Part shown: positions 1-8,347 of the stretch, piece by piece
How the letters are laid out: every line of letters begins with the position of its first letter
Position numbering within the stretch: position 1 is the stretch's first letter
Assembly: GCA_030068145.1 (NCBI GenBank)
Contig: JAPJBO010000328.1
Span: 160,575 to 224,574, forward strand
DNA: 64,000 nucleotides
DNA from: Diplonema papillatum
Lineage: Eukaryota > Euglenozoa > Diplonemea > Diplonemida > Diplonemidae
Reading direction: 5' to 3'
Notes under the pieces: model-generated
Told to the model about the DNA's origin: nothing
The model's input: only the letters and a program-made list of their open reading frames with translations
Database searches by the model: none
Translations under genes and position numbers: made by a program

Positions 1-230
1 GTGCTCAACACCGCACTGGTCCCTTCTGCGCCGTGTTTCGGTCCTTTAAGCCACGGAAACATACGGCGGACCATCATCAGCGCGGAACCTGAGTGTCTGC
101 GGACAGGACAGCGGTGTGTTGGTCTGGATTGTCAGGCGGCTGTTCGTAGCTCGTCACAGCTGCAGGACCGCCCGTGCTACCAGAGCACGGGCGAATCCGT
201 CACGGGGAGGAGGCCCCTATAGTGGAAAAG
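1..230 (+). repeat. Dispersed repeat R1, copy 1 (cut by window edge)
   Basis: This segment matches 8.35-8.68 kb, 51.32-51.48 kb and 52.98-53.30 kb, and more loosely 9.93-10.10 kb. Shared landmarks are GTGCTCAACACCGCACTGGT, GTGTTTCGGTC and the block ending in CGGGCGAATCCGTCACGGGG. All copies lie on the plus strand. The open frames across it are not conserved between copies, so it is treated as a non-coding SINE-like repeat. Confidence 0.75.
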
Positions 231-347
231 TTTGCGGGAGGAGTCTGTCCATGGGTGCGGTCGCTGGATCCAGCTGCTCCACCACTTTCGGAGCCTCCCA
301 TTGTGGCACCATCCTTTGCGGCAGGCAGAGGGGCAAGTTCCGGATAG

Positions 348-789
348 CATGCAGGGTCAAAACCTTGTGTCTTTTTTAAACGCTGCCGCGGGGCCGATGG
401 CCCCGCGGCAGCGTTTATTATTATTATTTGTTCTTCGCTTACACCACCGTGTGTTGTTTTCTCACTCAGGATTTTTTGACCTGTTGTGTTTGTGTGATTT
501 GTCGTGTAGGGGTAGACCCGCATGACCTCACGTCCGTTCGACACGTGGTTCGGTAGTTACAGCACTTGGGATCCCTTCTGTTCTTTGTCGGGCAGCATCG
601 TCGAGCATTTCCTTTCAAGCTGGCGCTTATGTAAAAAAATTGGAAATAAAAATTTTTTTTTTGCTCAACTTCATCAAAAAATCACCGCAGTGTTTGTTCC
701 AAAATTTTATAATTTAAAAACCCCAATTTTTTCTGGAAAAAAAATGGGTGGCCATTTGCCAAAAAGACACAAGGTTTTGACCCTGCATG
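348..789. mobile_element. MITE M1, copy 1 (442 bp)
   Basis: The element has inverted ends CATGCAGGGTCAAAACCTTG and its complement, followed by TGTCTTTTT on each arm. Near the left end is a perfect GC-rich hairpin: 15-bp arms at 381-395 and 399-413 around the loop GAT. The right half is AT-rich. No coding capacity is seen. Related copies are at 51895-52111 and, split by insertions, at 13199-19166. The flanks of this copy do not give a clear target duplication. Confidence 0.75.
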
Positions 790-929
790 ATTGCGCCAGC
801 AACTCGGCTTCAGCAGAAACGACTGGGCTGGATCGTCTGCTGTCGCTGGTAAGACAGGAGAGTTTCAGGGGGTTCGAGTGTGCCAGCGGAAGTGGCCAGA
901 CTTGTCGTCGAGATAGTTGACAGGGCACA

Positions 930-1230
930 ATCTTATTTCCCATCCCTTTGATTTTTTCCGCCGGCAGTACAATGAGACGTTGAAGGAAGACGTTGGATAG
1001 GAGGAGGAAGAGACGATTCTTCGTTTGGGTTTTTATTACGACGCAGCGAGCGTCGGGGTCCCGTGGAGAAACACAGGACCACCTTGCTCCTGTCCTTGCG
1101 AGGTTGCGAGGGGGGCCGGTCGATTGAATTCTTCCCGCTATGGAACAGAGGGCCCGTTGACTCGCAGGAGGAAACACTTCTGCGGGGTACCCTCTTCCGT
1201 GTGCCAATCACGCGGAAGGAAATCCAACCG
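930..1230 (-). repeat. YR1 split direct repeat B2
   Basis: About 300 bp starting ATCTTATTTCCCATCCC and ending AATCCAACCG. It is repeated at an offset of exactly 498 bp as B1 (1428-1728), with no difference noticed by eye. It forms the outer end of the element. Confidence 0.9.
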
Positions 1231-1292
1231 GAGGAGCAAGGGTTTTCGAATACGAACTGTGCGAACCCTTTCCAAGGGACGGGTGGGAGGGA

Positions 1293-1428
1293 ACTTTGAA
1301 ATTTTTTCTGACCTGCGGGTCAGTGGCGCAAAAAATCGGAAAGGGAGAAGGTGTGTGTTTGGGTGTTCACCTATATTGTTGGGAGAATAAGACCAAGCGA
1401 AAAAAGACTGCGTGTTTTTTCTCACCGA
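1293..1428 (-). repeat. YR1 split direct repeat A2
   Basis: A 136-bp copy of the sequence at 6244-6379 (offset 4951). It starts ACTTTGAAATTTTTTCTGAC and ends CTCACCGA. It abuts B1, giving the B1-A2 junction expected at the 3' side of split-repeat YR elements. Confidence 0.9.
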
Positions 1429-1728
1429 TCTTATTTCCCATCCCTTTGATTTTTTCCGCCGGCAGTACAATGAGACGTTGAAGGAAGACGTTGGATAGGA
1501 GGAGGAAGAGACGATTCTTCGTTTGGGTTTTTATTACGACGCAGCGAGCGTCGGGGTCCCGTGGAGAAACACAGGACCACCTTGCTCCTGTCCTTGCGAG
1601 GTTGCGAGGGGGGCCGGTCGATTGAATTCTTCCCGCTATGGAACAGAGGGCCCGTTGACTCGCAGGAGGAAACACTTCTGCGGGGTACCCTCTTCCGTGT
1701 GCCAATCACGCGGAAGGAAATCCAACCG
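1428..1728 (-). repeat. YR1 split direct repeat B1
   Basis: The inner copy of the 300-bp B repeat, between the RT-RNase H frame (stop near 1766) and A2. It matches 930-1230. Confidence 0.9.
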
Positions 1729-1765
1729 TATTAAGAACAAAGCCCCCCCCCTCTCTTCTCTCCGC

Positions 1766-4700
1766 TTACAAACTCCTTGTGTCCATGTCTGCCACCATGT
1801 TCTGACTCGGCACGAGGTGTGTTCGGACGTCCGCCTTCTGCAGATGCGCGCACAGTCCGACAAGGAGATGGTTCTCGGCCAAGTGGGGGGACGCCAGCTT
1901 CCTGCACCGGCTTTCTGCGGTGCTATTGTCATGGAAAGCCTCCATCCTCACCCAACCGACCGAAATCTCTCTCGCGACGCGCAGACCGATAGCCGCTGAT
2001 ACGAGTTCTCGGCGCCGTATGGGCGTTGGCGGGGCCAGCTGCGTCAGTTTATCTGCCCAAGTCCACCGCTCTCGAACGAGAACCACGCCCCTCGTTGGGT
2101 CCAGCACCGCGAAGGCGCCTCCCTCATCGGAAGCATCCGCCCAGATATGCAAATCTCTTGTGGGGTGACCGACTTGGCGTGGATTGCATTCGCGAAGCCA
2201 CTTTTTCCCCGCGTTGACCTCCTCCAGCAGCTTCTGCGAGGGCGCGACCAGAGTGTCCCAGTCCTTGTTGGTTATGCACCTTCGACTTATCTGCCTGTTG
2301 GCTCTGAGCAGCCTTGGATACGCAGCCGCCGGACTTCTCATTATATAAAGGGCCCACCGCAGGCAACCAATGAATTGGGCCAGACCCCTGAACGAAGTGA
2401 TCTTTCCTGGCGTTTCTTGACCTGCCACAGCATCTGCCCACTGACGCGGGACAGCGAGCGTCTTCTCTTCGAGATTTAGCTGGACTCCGTCAAAGACTCC
2501 TGTCGAAGATGGGATAGTCACCTTATCCTCCCTTATCTGGATATTCGCATCTGCAATGGCTTTTCTCAGCCGCTTCTCTTTTTCACGCACATCCTCTTCG
2601 GTCGAACCGCCCAGCCCAATATCGTCGTATACCGCGAGACTACTGTCTGAAACACCGGCAAGACGCCTAACCCCAAGGGTTGACAGCTGCGCAGCAGTGG
2701 GGGCGCGGGATATACCTGGCACCGCGACAGTGAATACATAGTACTCGCCACCCCTTGCCCTGAAACCGAGAGACTCGGATAGGGCCTGTGACACTGGTAA
2801 CTGATAAAAATATCCCAATAAGTCCAGAACCATGAAGAAAGAGAACTCTAGTACAAATGACTCTATGTCCCTAAGCGACGGGGTCTTTGGCGATAGCACC
2901 CGTGCAGTGCGCAGGTCGAAGGGCCGACCGTCAATCAGCAGTCGAGTCTCGCTCTTGCCCTTTTTCGCCACTTTAAAAACTCGTAGCGTGATCCTCGGCC
3001 TTCGCTCTGCAAGTCGCACGATGCCGCACTTCAGCATCGCGCTGAGGTCGCCTTGCGTTATATCCAGGCTGGGTAGCGCCTGATACCTCTCCGTGGTGGT
3101 CAACAGCAGTTCCTGTGTGCATTGCCGCAACGTGAACGCCTCTGTGTCGGTCAGACCTTGCTCGATCACTGCATAGTTTGCCCTCGTGTTTGGCAAAGTG
3201 TCCAGAGGTCCGTCGGCCGTCTGGAGAATCGGCCTTGGCAGAGACCTCATGTATGAGCGCGTAGACAGCGCGCCCAGAACTGCTTCAGATGACCGGACCT
3301 TCGCTTTAACATCGGGCCGTGCCTCGACGACGAAGCTCTCGACGCGCTCCTTTCTGTCGTACTCCTCTTCCGATTTCTCACCGAGCTCGCCCTGCATAGC
3401 GGCTTCTGCCCAGGCAAGCACTTTTAGTGTTACCTTTCTGGCGTCCGGGTGAAACTCTTCATTCCACTCCTTGAGGGGATGGAACACGGCCAGATTGCTG
3501 GCGTACCACGGACAGAAAGTACTAACCTTTGGTGTACCTTTGACTTTCAGCGCGGTGTCGTCCCGTGGACTAGCTACGTGGAGGGCTTCCATGAGGGAGC
3601 AACTTATGCTTCGCCCGGAGCGCGTTCCCTTCAAAGCGGGGTTCCCTCGTAGTGGCGGCTGCTCTGCGGAGCGGGCTCCACCTTGCCAAAGGTGCCTACG
3701 CTGCTCTTTGTCGAGCACTCCCTGCAGGAGCGGGTGCCTCTGCGGAGGCGGGTGCTCTGCGGAGCGGCTTCCCTCTGGGAAGGGGGGCGTCTGCGGCGGC
3801 GGTTGTTCTATGTTCCTCTGCGGAGGTAGTTGCTCTGCGGAGCGGCTTCCCTCCGAAAAAGGGCGCCTCTGCGGAGGCGGTTCTGCGAAGTGTCTCTGCG
3901 GAGATGTTTGCTCTGCGGAGCGGATTCCCTCTGGAATGTGCCTCTGCGGAGACGGTTGCTCTGCGGAGCGGATTTCCTCTGGAACTGGAAAGTGCTTCTG
4001 CGGAAGCAGTTGCTCTGCGGAGCGGTTTTCCTCTTGAACTGGGGAGTGCCCCTGCGGAAACGGTCGCTCTGCGGAGCGGATTTTCTCTTGAGCTGGAGAG
4101 TGCCTCTGCGGAGGCGGTCGCTCTGCGGAGCGGATTCTCTCTTGAACTGGAAAGTGCTTCTGCGGAAGCCGTTGCTCTGCGGAGCGGTTTTTCTCTTGAA
4201 CTGGGGAGTACCCCTGCGGAAGCGGTCGCTCTGCGGAGCGGACGTTCTCTTGAACTGGAGAGTGCCTTTGCGGAAGCGGTTGCTCTGCAGAGCGAATTCC
4301 GTCTGGTAAAAAACACCGTTGCTGAGACGGTCGCCCTGCGGGACAAGCTACCTCACTGGCGCGTGCAGGTGCGCAGACAGTCTTTCGGTCCGTCGGTGGT
4401 CTGGGGTCACGCATCCCCAAAGGTACCGCCGCAGTGTTGTCACCGATGTGTGCCTCGCAAGGAGCAGAAGCTCCTCCCAGTCGGCACCGCCCCTTGCCAG
4501 GTGCTGTAGCGCGCCTCTCTTCCAGCTGTGCCCAGAGCAAGCCGGCGCAACGTTTCTCGCTATACGCAGCAGGGTCTGTGCGGTCGTCTTGCCGAACGTC
4601 CCACGGCGCGCCAGCCAGCTTCTCACTTTCGACGCCATATTCAGTGGGAGCCTGTAGGACACTTCTGATTCGTGCAGGCGAAGGCTTGCCTCTTTCGAGG

Positions 4701-5278
4701 TCCACCAAGCAATGCGAACTATACCAGGGGCCTGCATCGTTACGTCTCCGGACCTCAGAGCGGTCAGGTCTGCCATCCGTAACGCACAGCTCCATAGGAG
4801 CGTCGCCGCAGCCGCGAGCTCCTCGTCTCCCGATACGACGCCTATGATCGTCTGTGCCTCCTCGAAACTCAGCGGGACCGCGTGGCTCGGCGTCTCCCTT
4901 CTTTCCAGACGTCGCTTCAAGATCGCCCTTTTCGTCTTCGCCAGGTCGGCCGCTGGAACACCCCATCTTGAGCCCAACACGCTGACGTATTGCTCCACCG
5001 ACACCGTGCGCATTTTCCCGGTCCTCGGGCGGCCCCGTCTGCCGGCCTCCCGCGCCGTGTAGCGGGCGAGCTGGGCCCCGCTCATTCCGTCGAGCATTGC
5101 AGCCGCGAATGCCTTGATCCGGAGGGATGCCGGTGCTGCTCGAAGCCCTGCAGCTTGTGTGAACTTCTCCAAGGTCCCCTCCATCGACAGACGCTGTTTT
5201 CTCGTCGATGACGCTAAAGCTAGCGACTCGAACTTCTCGATTTTTCCCTCCCAGGACGCCATCTGGGAGGGGAGTCAT
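1766..5278 (-). CDS. YR1 reverse transcriptase-RNase H polyprotein (ORF3)
   Basis: A 1170-codon frame. The ATG at 5278 overlaps the Gag stop as ATGA, so termination-reinitiation is possible. Residues 1-310 overlap the recombinase gene in the -1 frame and have no recognisable domain. Residues about 320-545 are a Pro/Gln/Arg repeat region (RSAEQPLPQRHSPVQ-type units of about 18 aa). The RT follows: motif A around MVLDLLGYFYQLPV, motif B around VPGISRAPTAAQ, and the active site VYDDI near residue 882. RNase H starts with IWADASDEGG (about 1043), then FHDNST, and ends in VADMDTRSL. In the cell the RT would copy the element RNA and RNase H would remove the template strand. Whether the first 310 residues are really translated, or RT is reached by frameshifting from the recombinase, cannot be told from sequence. 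Confidence 0.85.
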   Translation of the reverse strand: MTPLPDGVLGGKNREVRVASFSVIDEKTASVDGGDLGEVHTSCRASSSTGIPPDQGIRGCNARRNERGPARPLHGAGGRQTGPPEDRENAHGVGGAIRQRVGLKMGCSSGRPGEDEKGDLEATSGKKGDAEPRGPAEFRGGTDDHRRRIGRRGARGCGDAPMELCVTDGRPDRSEVRRRNDAGPWYSSHCLVDLERGKPSPARIRSVLQAPTEYGVESEKLAGAPWDVRQDDRTDPAAYSEKRCAGLLWAQLEERRATAPGKGRCRLGGASAPCEAHIGDNTAAVPLGMRDPRPPTDRKTVCAPARASEVACPAGRPSQQRCFLPDGIRSAEQPLPQRHSPVQENVRSAERPLPQGYSPVQEKNRSAEQRLPQKHFPVQERIRSAERPPPQRHSPAQEKIRSAERPFPQGHSPVQEENRSAEQLLPQKHFPVPEEIRSAEQPSPQRHIPEGIRSAEQTSPQRHFAEPPPQRRPFSEGSRSAEQLPPQRNIEQPPPQTPPFPEGSRSAEHPPPQRHPLLQGVLDKEQRRHLWQGGARSAEQPPLRGNPALKGTRSGRSISCSLMEALHVASPRDDTALKVKGTPKVSTFCPWYASNLAVFHPLKEWNEEFHPDARKVTLKVLAWAEAAMQGELGEKSEEEYDRKERVESFVVEARPDVKAKVRSSEAVLGALSTRSYMRSLPRPILQTADGPLDTLPNTRANYAVIEQGLTDTEAFTLRQCTQELLLTTTERYQALPSLDITQGDLSAMLKCGIVRLAERRPRITLRVFKVAKKGKSETRLLIDGRPFDLRTARVLSPKTPSLRDIESFVLEFSFFMVLDLLGYFYQLPVSQALSESLGFRARGGEYYVFTVAVPGISRAPTAAQLSTLGVRRLAGVSDSSLAVYDDIGLGGSTEEDVREKEKRLRKAIADANIQIREDKVTIPSSTGVFDGVQLNLEEKTLAVPRQWADAVAGQETPGKITSFRGLAQFIGCLRWALYIMRSPAAAYPRLLRANRQISRRCITNKDWDTLVAPSQKLLEEVNAGKKWLRECNPRQVGHPTRDLHIWADASDEGGAFAVLDPTRGVVLVRERWTWADKLTQLAPPTPIRRRELVSAAIGLRVAREISVGWVRMEAFHDNSTAESRCRKLASPHLAENHLLVGLCAHLQKADVRTHLVPSQNMVADMDTRSL
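3650..4310 (-). repeat. In-frame minisatellite inside YR1 ORF3
   Basis: About a dozen diverged units of roughly 54 bp, with the plus-strand core GCTCTGCGGAGCGG. On the coding strand each encodes a variant of RSAEQ.LPQ.H.PVQE. Unit length changes stay in multiples of three, so the array is a translated, unstructured Pro/Gln-rich linker between the recombinase overlap and the RT domain. Confidence 0.8.
4348..5262 (-). CDS. YR1 tyrosine recombinase
   Basis: A 304-aa protein with ATG at 5262. The catalytic set of the tyrosine recombinase family is visible: Arg in CALRMADL (about residue 161), His and Arg/Lys in HSWKRG (about 245), His in LARHTSV (about 271) and the nucleophile Tyr in TLRRYL (about 279). 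The N-terminal half (SVEQYVSVLGSRWGV region) fits a core-binding domain. In this retrotransposon group the enzyme would integrate a circular DNA copy, which explains the lack of a target duplication. The start lies 13 nt past the Gag stop, and the whole gene overlaps ORF3 in another frame. Confidence 0.88.
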   Translation of the reverse strand: MASWEGKIEKFESLALASSTRKQRLSMEGTLEKFTQAAGLRAAPASLRIKAFAAAMLDGMSGAQLARYTAREAGRRGRPRTGKMRTVSVEQYVSVLGSRWGVPAADLAKTKRAILKRRLERRETPSHAVPLSFEEAQTIIGVVSGDEELAAAATLLWSCALRMADLTALRSGDVTMQAPGIVRIAWWTSKEASLRLHESEVSYRLPLNMASKVRSWLARRGTFGKTTAQTLLRIARNVAPACSGHSWKRGALQHLARGGADWEELLLLARHTSVTTLRRYLWGCVTPDHRRTERLSAHLHAPVR

Positions 5279-6231
5279 TCGTTTTTTGGAGGTGCGTTCC
5301 GCTTGCCCGAGGGCGGCACCGATACCCGTTGCGGCGCCGCTACATGCCTGAATCTACAGCGTTCGCGCATGCAACGCCCATTGCGGAAGTTATGGCAAAT
5401 TGCCGACGGCCCCTTCGCACTCGTACTCCGGTCGCTGCCGCGCTGCCTGATTGCAGCTTTCAGACGCCGGCGTGCTTCTGCGACGTGTCGTGGAAGGCGC
5501 GAGGCCTCCTGTATTCCTCGCATTTCCACCCCTGCAGCCGGGTTCCGCGTGTCGTAGACCGCCTGCAGCTGTTCGTACTCGTTGAACAGCCGAGTCAGCT
5601 TTAGCAGCCACATCGGCGTGGCCATCGGACCCCGCATTCGCAGGTGCTCCCGGACTTTGGTAGTCACATCATCCCGTCTCTCCTGCAGTTCCCTATTGCT
5701 GCGAAACCTGTACAGGCGTGACACCGTACCTTCGAGAAGAGCAAAACCCCCGACCCCGATAGGAGCGTCCTTCCAAAATGTCGCCTCCAGCATCTTGAAG
5801 TCGTCTTCCTCATCCTCGTCAAGCACCATACTATTTCCCACTGGGGGCACGTGCCGGTCCAATAGCTCCAACGCCTCCCGCTCATCGCCCGCCAGGGCCA
5901 ATTCCTGCAGCGCATCGGCGTCCATCTTCTGCCAGAAGCCCGGGTACTCATCCTCGAAGGCATCAAAGATGGCCCCCGCCCGATCGACGTCCAACATCGG
6001 CAGCAACGCTTCGGGACGCAACTCCTGTTGTGGTGCTGGCCTGCTTCGCTTCGCCCGCGGTTCATCCGGGTCCTCCAGCGGTCTTCCCCGCTGCTGCTGC
6101 TGCTCTTTCAGCCGCTCTTCAGCCTCCCTCAGCTTATCCTCGCGCTCTTTAAGCGACCGCTCCAGCTCCTCCATCCTCTTCTCCCGTTCCAGAAGTTCAT
6201 CCCCGTTTCTCGCCTGCGCCTTCGGCGGCAT
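5275..6231 (-). CDS. YR1 Gag-like protein with CCCH finger
   Basis: A 318-aa protein with ATG at 6231, 12 bp inside repeat A1. Residues 13-47 are a charged coiled coil (EREKRMEELERSLKEREDKL). The middle is acidic (DEDEEDDFKMLE). The C-terminus carries a C-x7-C-x4-C-x3-H zinc finger (CHNFRNGRCMRERCRFRH, about residue 279), suited to RNA binding. First position in the element, coiled coil and zinc finger fit a nucleocapsid role. Assignment rests on position and motif, because Gag proteins of YR elements are poorly conserved. The stop TGA shares bases with the ATG of ORF3. Confidence 0.8.
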   Translation of the reverse strand: MPPKAQARNGDELLEREKRMEELERSLKEREDKLREAEERLKEQQQQRGRPLEDPDEPRAKRSRPAPQQELRPEALLPMLDVDRAGAIFDAFEDEYPGFWQKMDADALQELALAGDEREALELLDRHVPPVGNSMVLDEDEEDDFKMLEATFWKDAPIGVGGFALLEGTVSRLYRFRSNRELQERRDDVTTKVREHLRMRGPMATPMWLLKLTRLFNEYEQLQAVYDTRNPAAGVEMRGIQEASRLPRHVAEARRRLKAAIRQRGSDRSTSAKGPSAICHNFRNGRCMRERCRFRHVAAPQRVSVPPSGKRNAPPKNE

Positions 6232-6243
6232 ATTCTGGTCTCG

Positions 6244-6379
6244 ACTTTGAAATTTTTTCTGACCTGCGGGTCAGTGGCGCAAAAAATCGGAAAGGGAGAA
6301 GGTGTGTGTTTGGGTGTTCACCTATATTGTTGGGAGAATAAGACCAAGCGAAAAAAGACTGCGTGTTTTTTCTCACCGA
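6244..6379 (-). repeat. YR1 split direct repeat A1
   Basis: A 136-bp 5' terminal repeat of YR1, matching A2 at 1293-1428. It ends (plus strand) in CTCACCGA, directly before a run of A at 6380-6396. Confidence 0.9.
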
Positions 6380-6439
6380 AAAAAAAAAAAAAAAAACGCA
6401 CGAAGTCGGTTCCGAGTTTTTTAATTTTACGATTTACTT

Positions 6440-6545
6440 TTGGGCAAGGTGCCTTAGGGGACTCGTCCCTGTGGGAAATATGCCTGTGGGACTAGTCCTC
6501 GTTGGGCACATTTCACATTGGGGCCTACAACCTAAGGGAACGTGG
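6440..6545 (+). repeat. Solo end related to the 39.4-kb TIR element
   Basis: GGTGCCTTAGGGGACT, GGGACTAGTCC and GGGCACATTTCACATTGGG resemble the terminal repeats at 39399-39470 and 41306-41374. No partner end or ORF was found nearby, so this is a relic or solo end. Confidence 0.5.
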
Positions 6546-6559
6546 CAGTTAGACTTTGG

Positions 6560-6660
6560 CGGACACTTGCCGGCATGCCGGCTGCCAAACATCCCGTGAC
6601 ACCGCACAAGGTGGTAAAACGCTCTTTTGTTTTCTTTTCGATTGCTTTTTGATGAAAAAG
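6560..6660. repeat. Dispersed repeat shared with the 3' end of the WD40 gene
   Basis: The segment with CTGCCAAACATCCCGTGA and AAGGTGGTAAAACGCTCTTT recurs at 45476-45550, where it supplies the last codons and stop of the EF-hand/WD40 ORF. Confidence 0.7.
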
Positions 6661-7060
6661 AGGGAACACTTGGTGAATCCCCGCTAGGATTATTTATAGG
6701 CTGCCCATTTCACCGACGACGCAACAGGACCGCGGGCAGGTTCGCAACGGGGTCGTAAGCGTCGTCAGGATGGGCTGAACCCGTGCTTCATGTTTAGCGT
6801 TTATTGTGCTTTAGAGGTTCGGTGTTTTAGGGCCTCCGGTTGACCATTGAGGCTGTGAGGCGGGTGGTATGAGGGTAGGCGACCGACAGCAAGAAGAAAT
6901 TCGCTTTGAATTTAGCCTCGGGCCCCCCACGCGCATGCATGTTGAGCAGGGGTTGCCATGCAGCTCGTATCGGTCTGTAATATGCGTTCTTACTTTATTT
7001 TAGGTTGAGGAGGACGTGTTTAAGCGGAACATTGCTGCTTGTACACGGGCGATGCTAGCC
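6660..7060. other. No gene recognised
   Basis: Mixed-composition spacer. I see no supported ORF, TIR or tandem repeat. Confidence 0.5.
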
Positions 7061-7229
7061 TCAAGCCTCCGCGGGCCACTCGACGGCGGCCACGTCCTTC
7101 CACTTCACAGTAGAAAGATCAATGTCGTCGCGATGAACGGCGGGCATTTTGACTTGCGTCCCCTTTTGTTCGTGCGCGCTTCCTTCAACCCTGTCTTGTT
7201 CATCTAACGGGAGTGGATCTGTTTTTGCT
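7061..7229 (-). CDS. Possible terminal exon, unknown protein
   Basis: After an AG acceptor (CTGTCAAG) the frame reads an acidic, soluble tail (DPLPLDEQDRVEGS, then DDIDLSTVKWKDVAAVEW) and ends in TGA at 7061. The balanced composition and codon use resemble the better genes here. No upstream exon could be tied to it, and the 18S fragment lies directly upstream on the same strand. I do not recognise the protein. It could be a fragment left by rearrangement. Confidence 0.3.
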
Positions 7230-7344
7230 CTTGACAGAATTGCATATGTTAGACACGAAAAAAATGACGCGGCTACACTGTGCACACACACTTGGTGCGA
7301 CCGTTGTGTTTTAAATAACCACGAATGCATTTGCTACCACAAGG

Positions 7345-7590
7345 CAGCATCATAATTATGTTGATGCTCACCACCGAAACTCACCTGCACCGGGAAAGGT
7401 TCATGTATTCTTTCTACACCGCACCGAGCTGAGTACGCTGATGCCCAGTACAATGGACCACCTTGTAACCTGAGCTCTGGATCAACTACGAGCTTTTTAA
7501 CAGCAGCAGCATTAAGATACGCTATTGGTGCTGGAATTACCGCGGATGCTAACACCAGCACCAATTGCGTTCATTGACAGTTTTTGATAT
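7345..7590 (-). pseudogene. 18S rRNA fragment (V4 region), degenerate
   Basis: The minus strand reads CCGCGGTAATTCCAGC, then CCAATAGCGTATCTTAATGC and GTTAAAAAGCTCGTAGTTG, the universal 18S segment around the 530 loop and V4. Upstream, CAATTGG and TGCTGGTG match flanking 18S positions, but about 10 nt of the normal GAGGGCAAGTC stretch is missing, and CCAGCAGCC is altered to TTAGCATCC. After the V4 start the similarity fades. No other rRNA parts are adjacent. It is a broken, displaced fragment and is not a working rDNA unit. Confidence 0.8.
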
Positions 7591-7620
7591 CATCCATTGC
7601 ATCTAACGTACTAAATACGT

Positions 7621-8150
7621 GTCCACCGTGTCTGCACCATGTTTCGGTCTATAAGACCGGACATAGTAGAACCGCAGACGGCACGGCAGCCACGGTAACA
7701 CAGGGAAAGGATCGTGACGGTAGGCTGCTTTGTAGCAGCATTTCTTTAGGCCCCATCGAGGCTGGTTTGGGGGTAACTTTCAGACTACAGTGTCTTCAAC
7801 TGTGTCTGTCGGTATGTGCCACATCTGGTTTCTATTGAGAGTGAAGGTGAGCCCCCGGGATGTTTAGAGTCTCCGGGTGTCGAGTCCACCGTGTCTGCAC
7901 CATGTTTTGGATTATAAGACCGGACATAGTAGAACCACAGACGGCACGGCAGCCACGGTAACACAGGGAAAGGATCGTGACGGTAGGCTGCTTTGTAGCA
8001 GCATTTTCTTTAGGCTCCGTCGAGGCTGGTTTGGGCTTAACTTTCAGACTGCAGTGTCTTCAACTGTGTCTGTCGGTATGTGCCACTTCTGGGTTCTATT
8101 GAGAGTGAAGGTGAGCCCCCGGGATGTTTAGAGTCTCCGGGTATTGAGTC
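7621..8150. repeat. 263-bp tandem duplication
   Basis: Two full units (7621-7883, 7884-8147) and the start of a third, each beginning GTCCACCGTGTCTGCACCATG. They are about 95% identical by eye. A diverged relative lies at 8890-9150 (shared CTTCAGACTACAGTGTCT and AGTCTCCGGG). No coding frame is kept. Confidence 0.8.
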
Positions 8151-8347
8151 CATCGTCTGGGGGGGGGGGCGGATTCTCTGCCTGGTGAAATGGTCAAAAA
8201 GTCCCGGAAACTTGTCGTTTTTAGTGAAAGTTGAGAATGCGGGATTGAAGGTCTTCGGGCAGCCTTCGTCAAAAGGGTCCCTGTATGGTGTACGCTGCTG
8301 TGTATACCTATCTGTGGTAGTAACAATGCATGTGCGTGTGTGTGGGA

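Larger units (their letters stand above)
930..6379 (-). mobile_element. YR1: tyrosine-recombinase retrotransposon (PAT/Ngaro-like), 5.45 kb
   Basis: On the minus strand the order is A1 (6379-6244), Gag, tyrosine recombinase, RT-RNase H, B1 (1728-1428), A2 (1428-1293), a 62-bp spacer, and B2 (1230-930). This A1-ORFs-B1-A2-B2 arrangement of split direct repeats is the known signature of PAT/Ngaro-type YR retrotransposons. DIRS-1 itself has inverted terminal repeats. All three coding regions are open and the repeat pairs look almost identical, so the copy appears young and possibly intact. No target duplication is seen, as expected for YR-mediated insertion. A poly-A run begins directly after A1 on the plus strand at 6380. 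Confidence 0.9.

Noticed and set aside
2832-3652. Plus-strand ORFs inside YR1
   Set aside because: They are shadows of the RT-RNase H frame on the other strand, with no domain of their own.
4300-4350. Slippery heptamer TTTTTTA near the end of the YR1 recombinase as a -1 frameshift site
   Set aside because: It lies after the recombinase stop codon, so ribosomes in the recombinase frame would not reach it.
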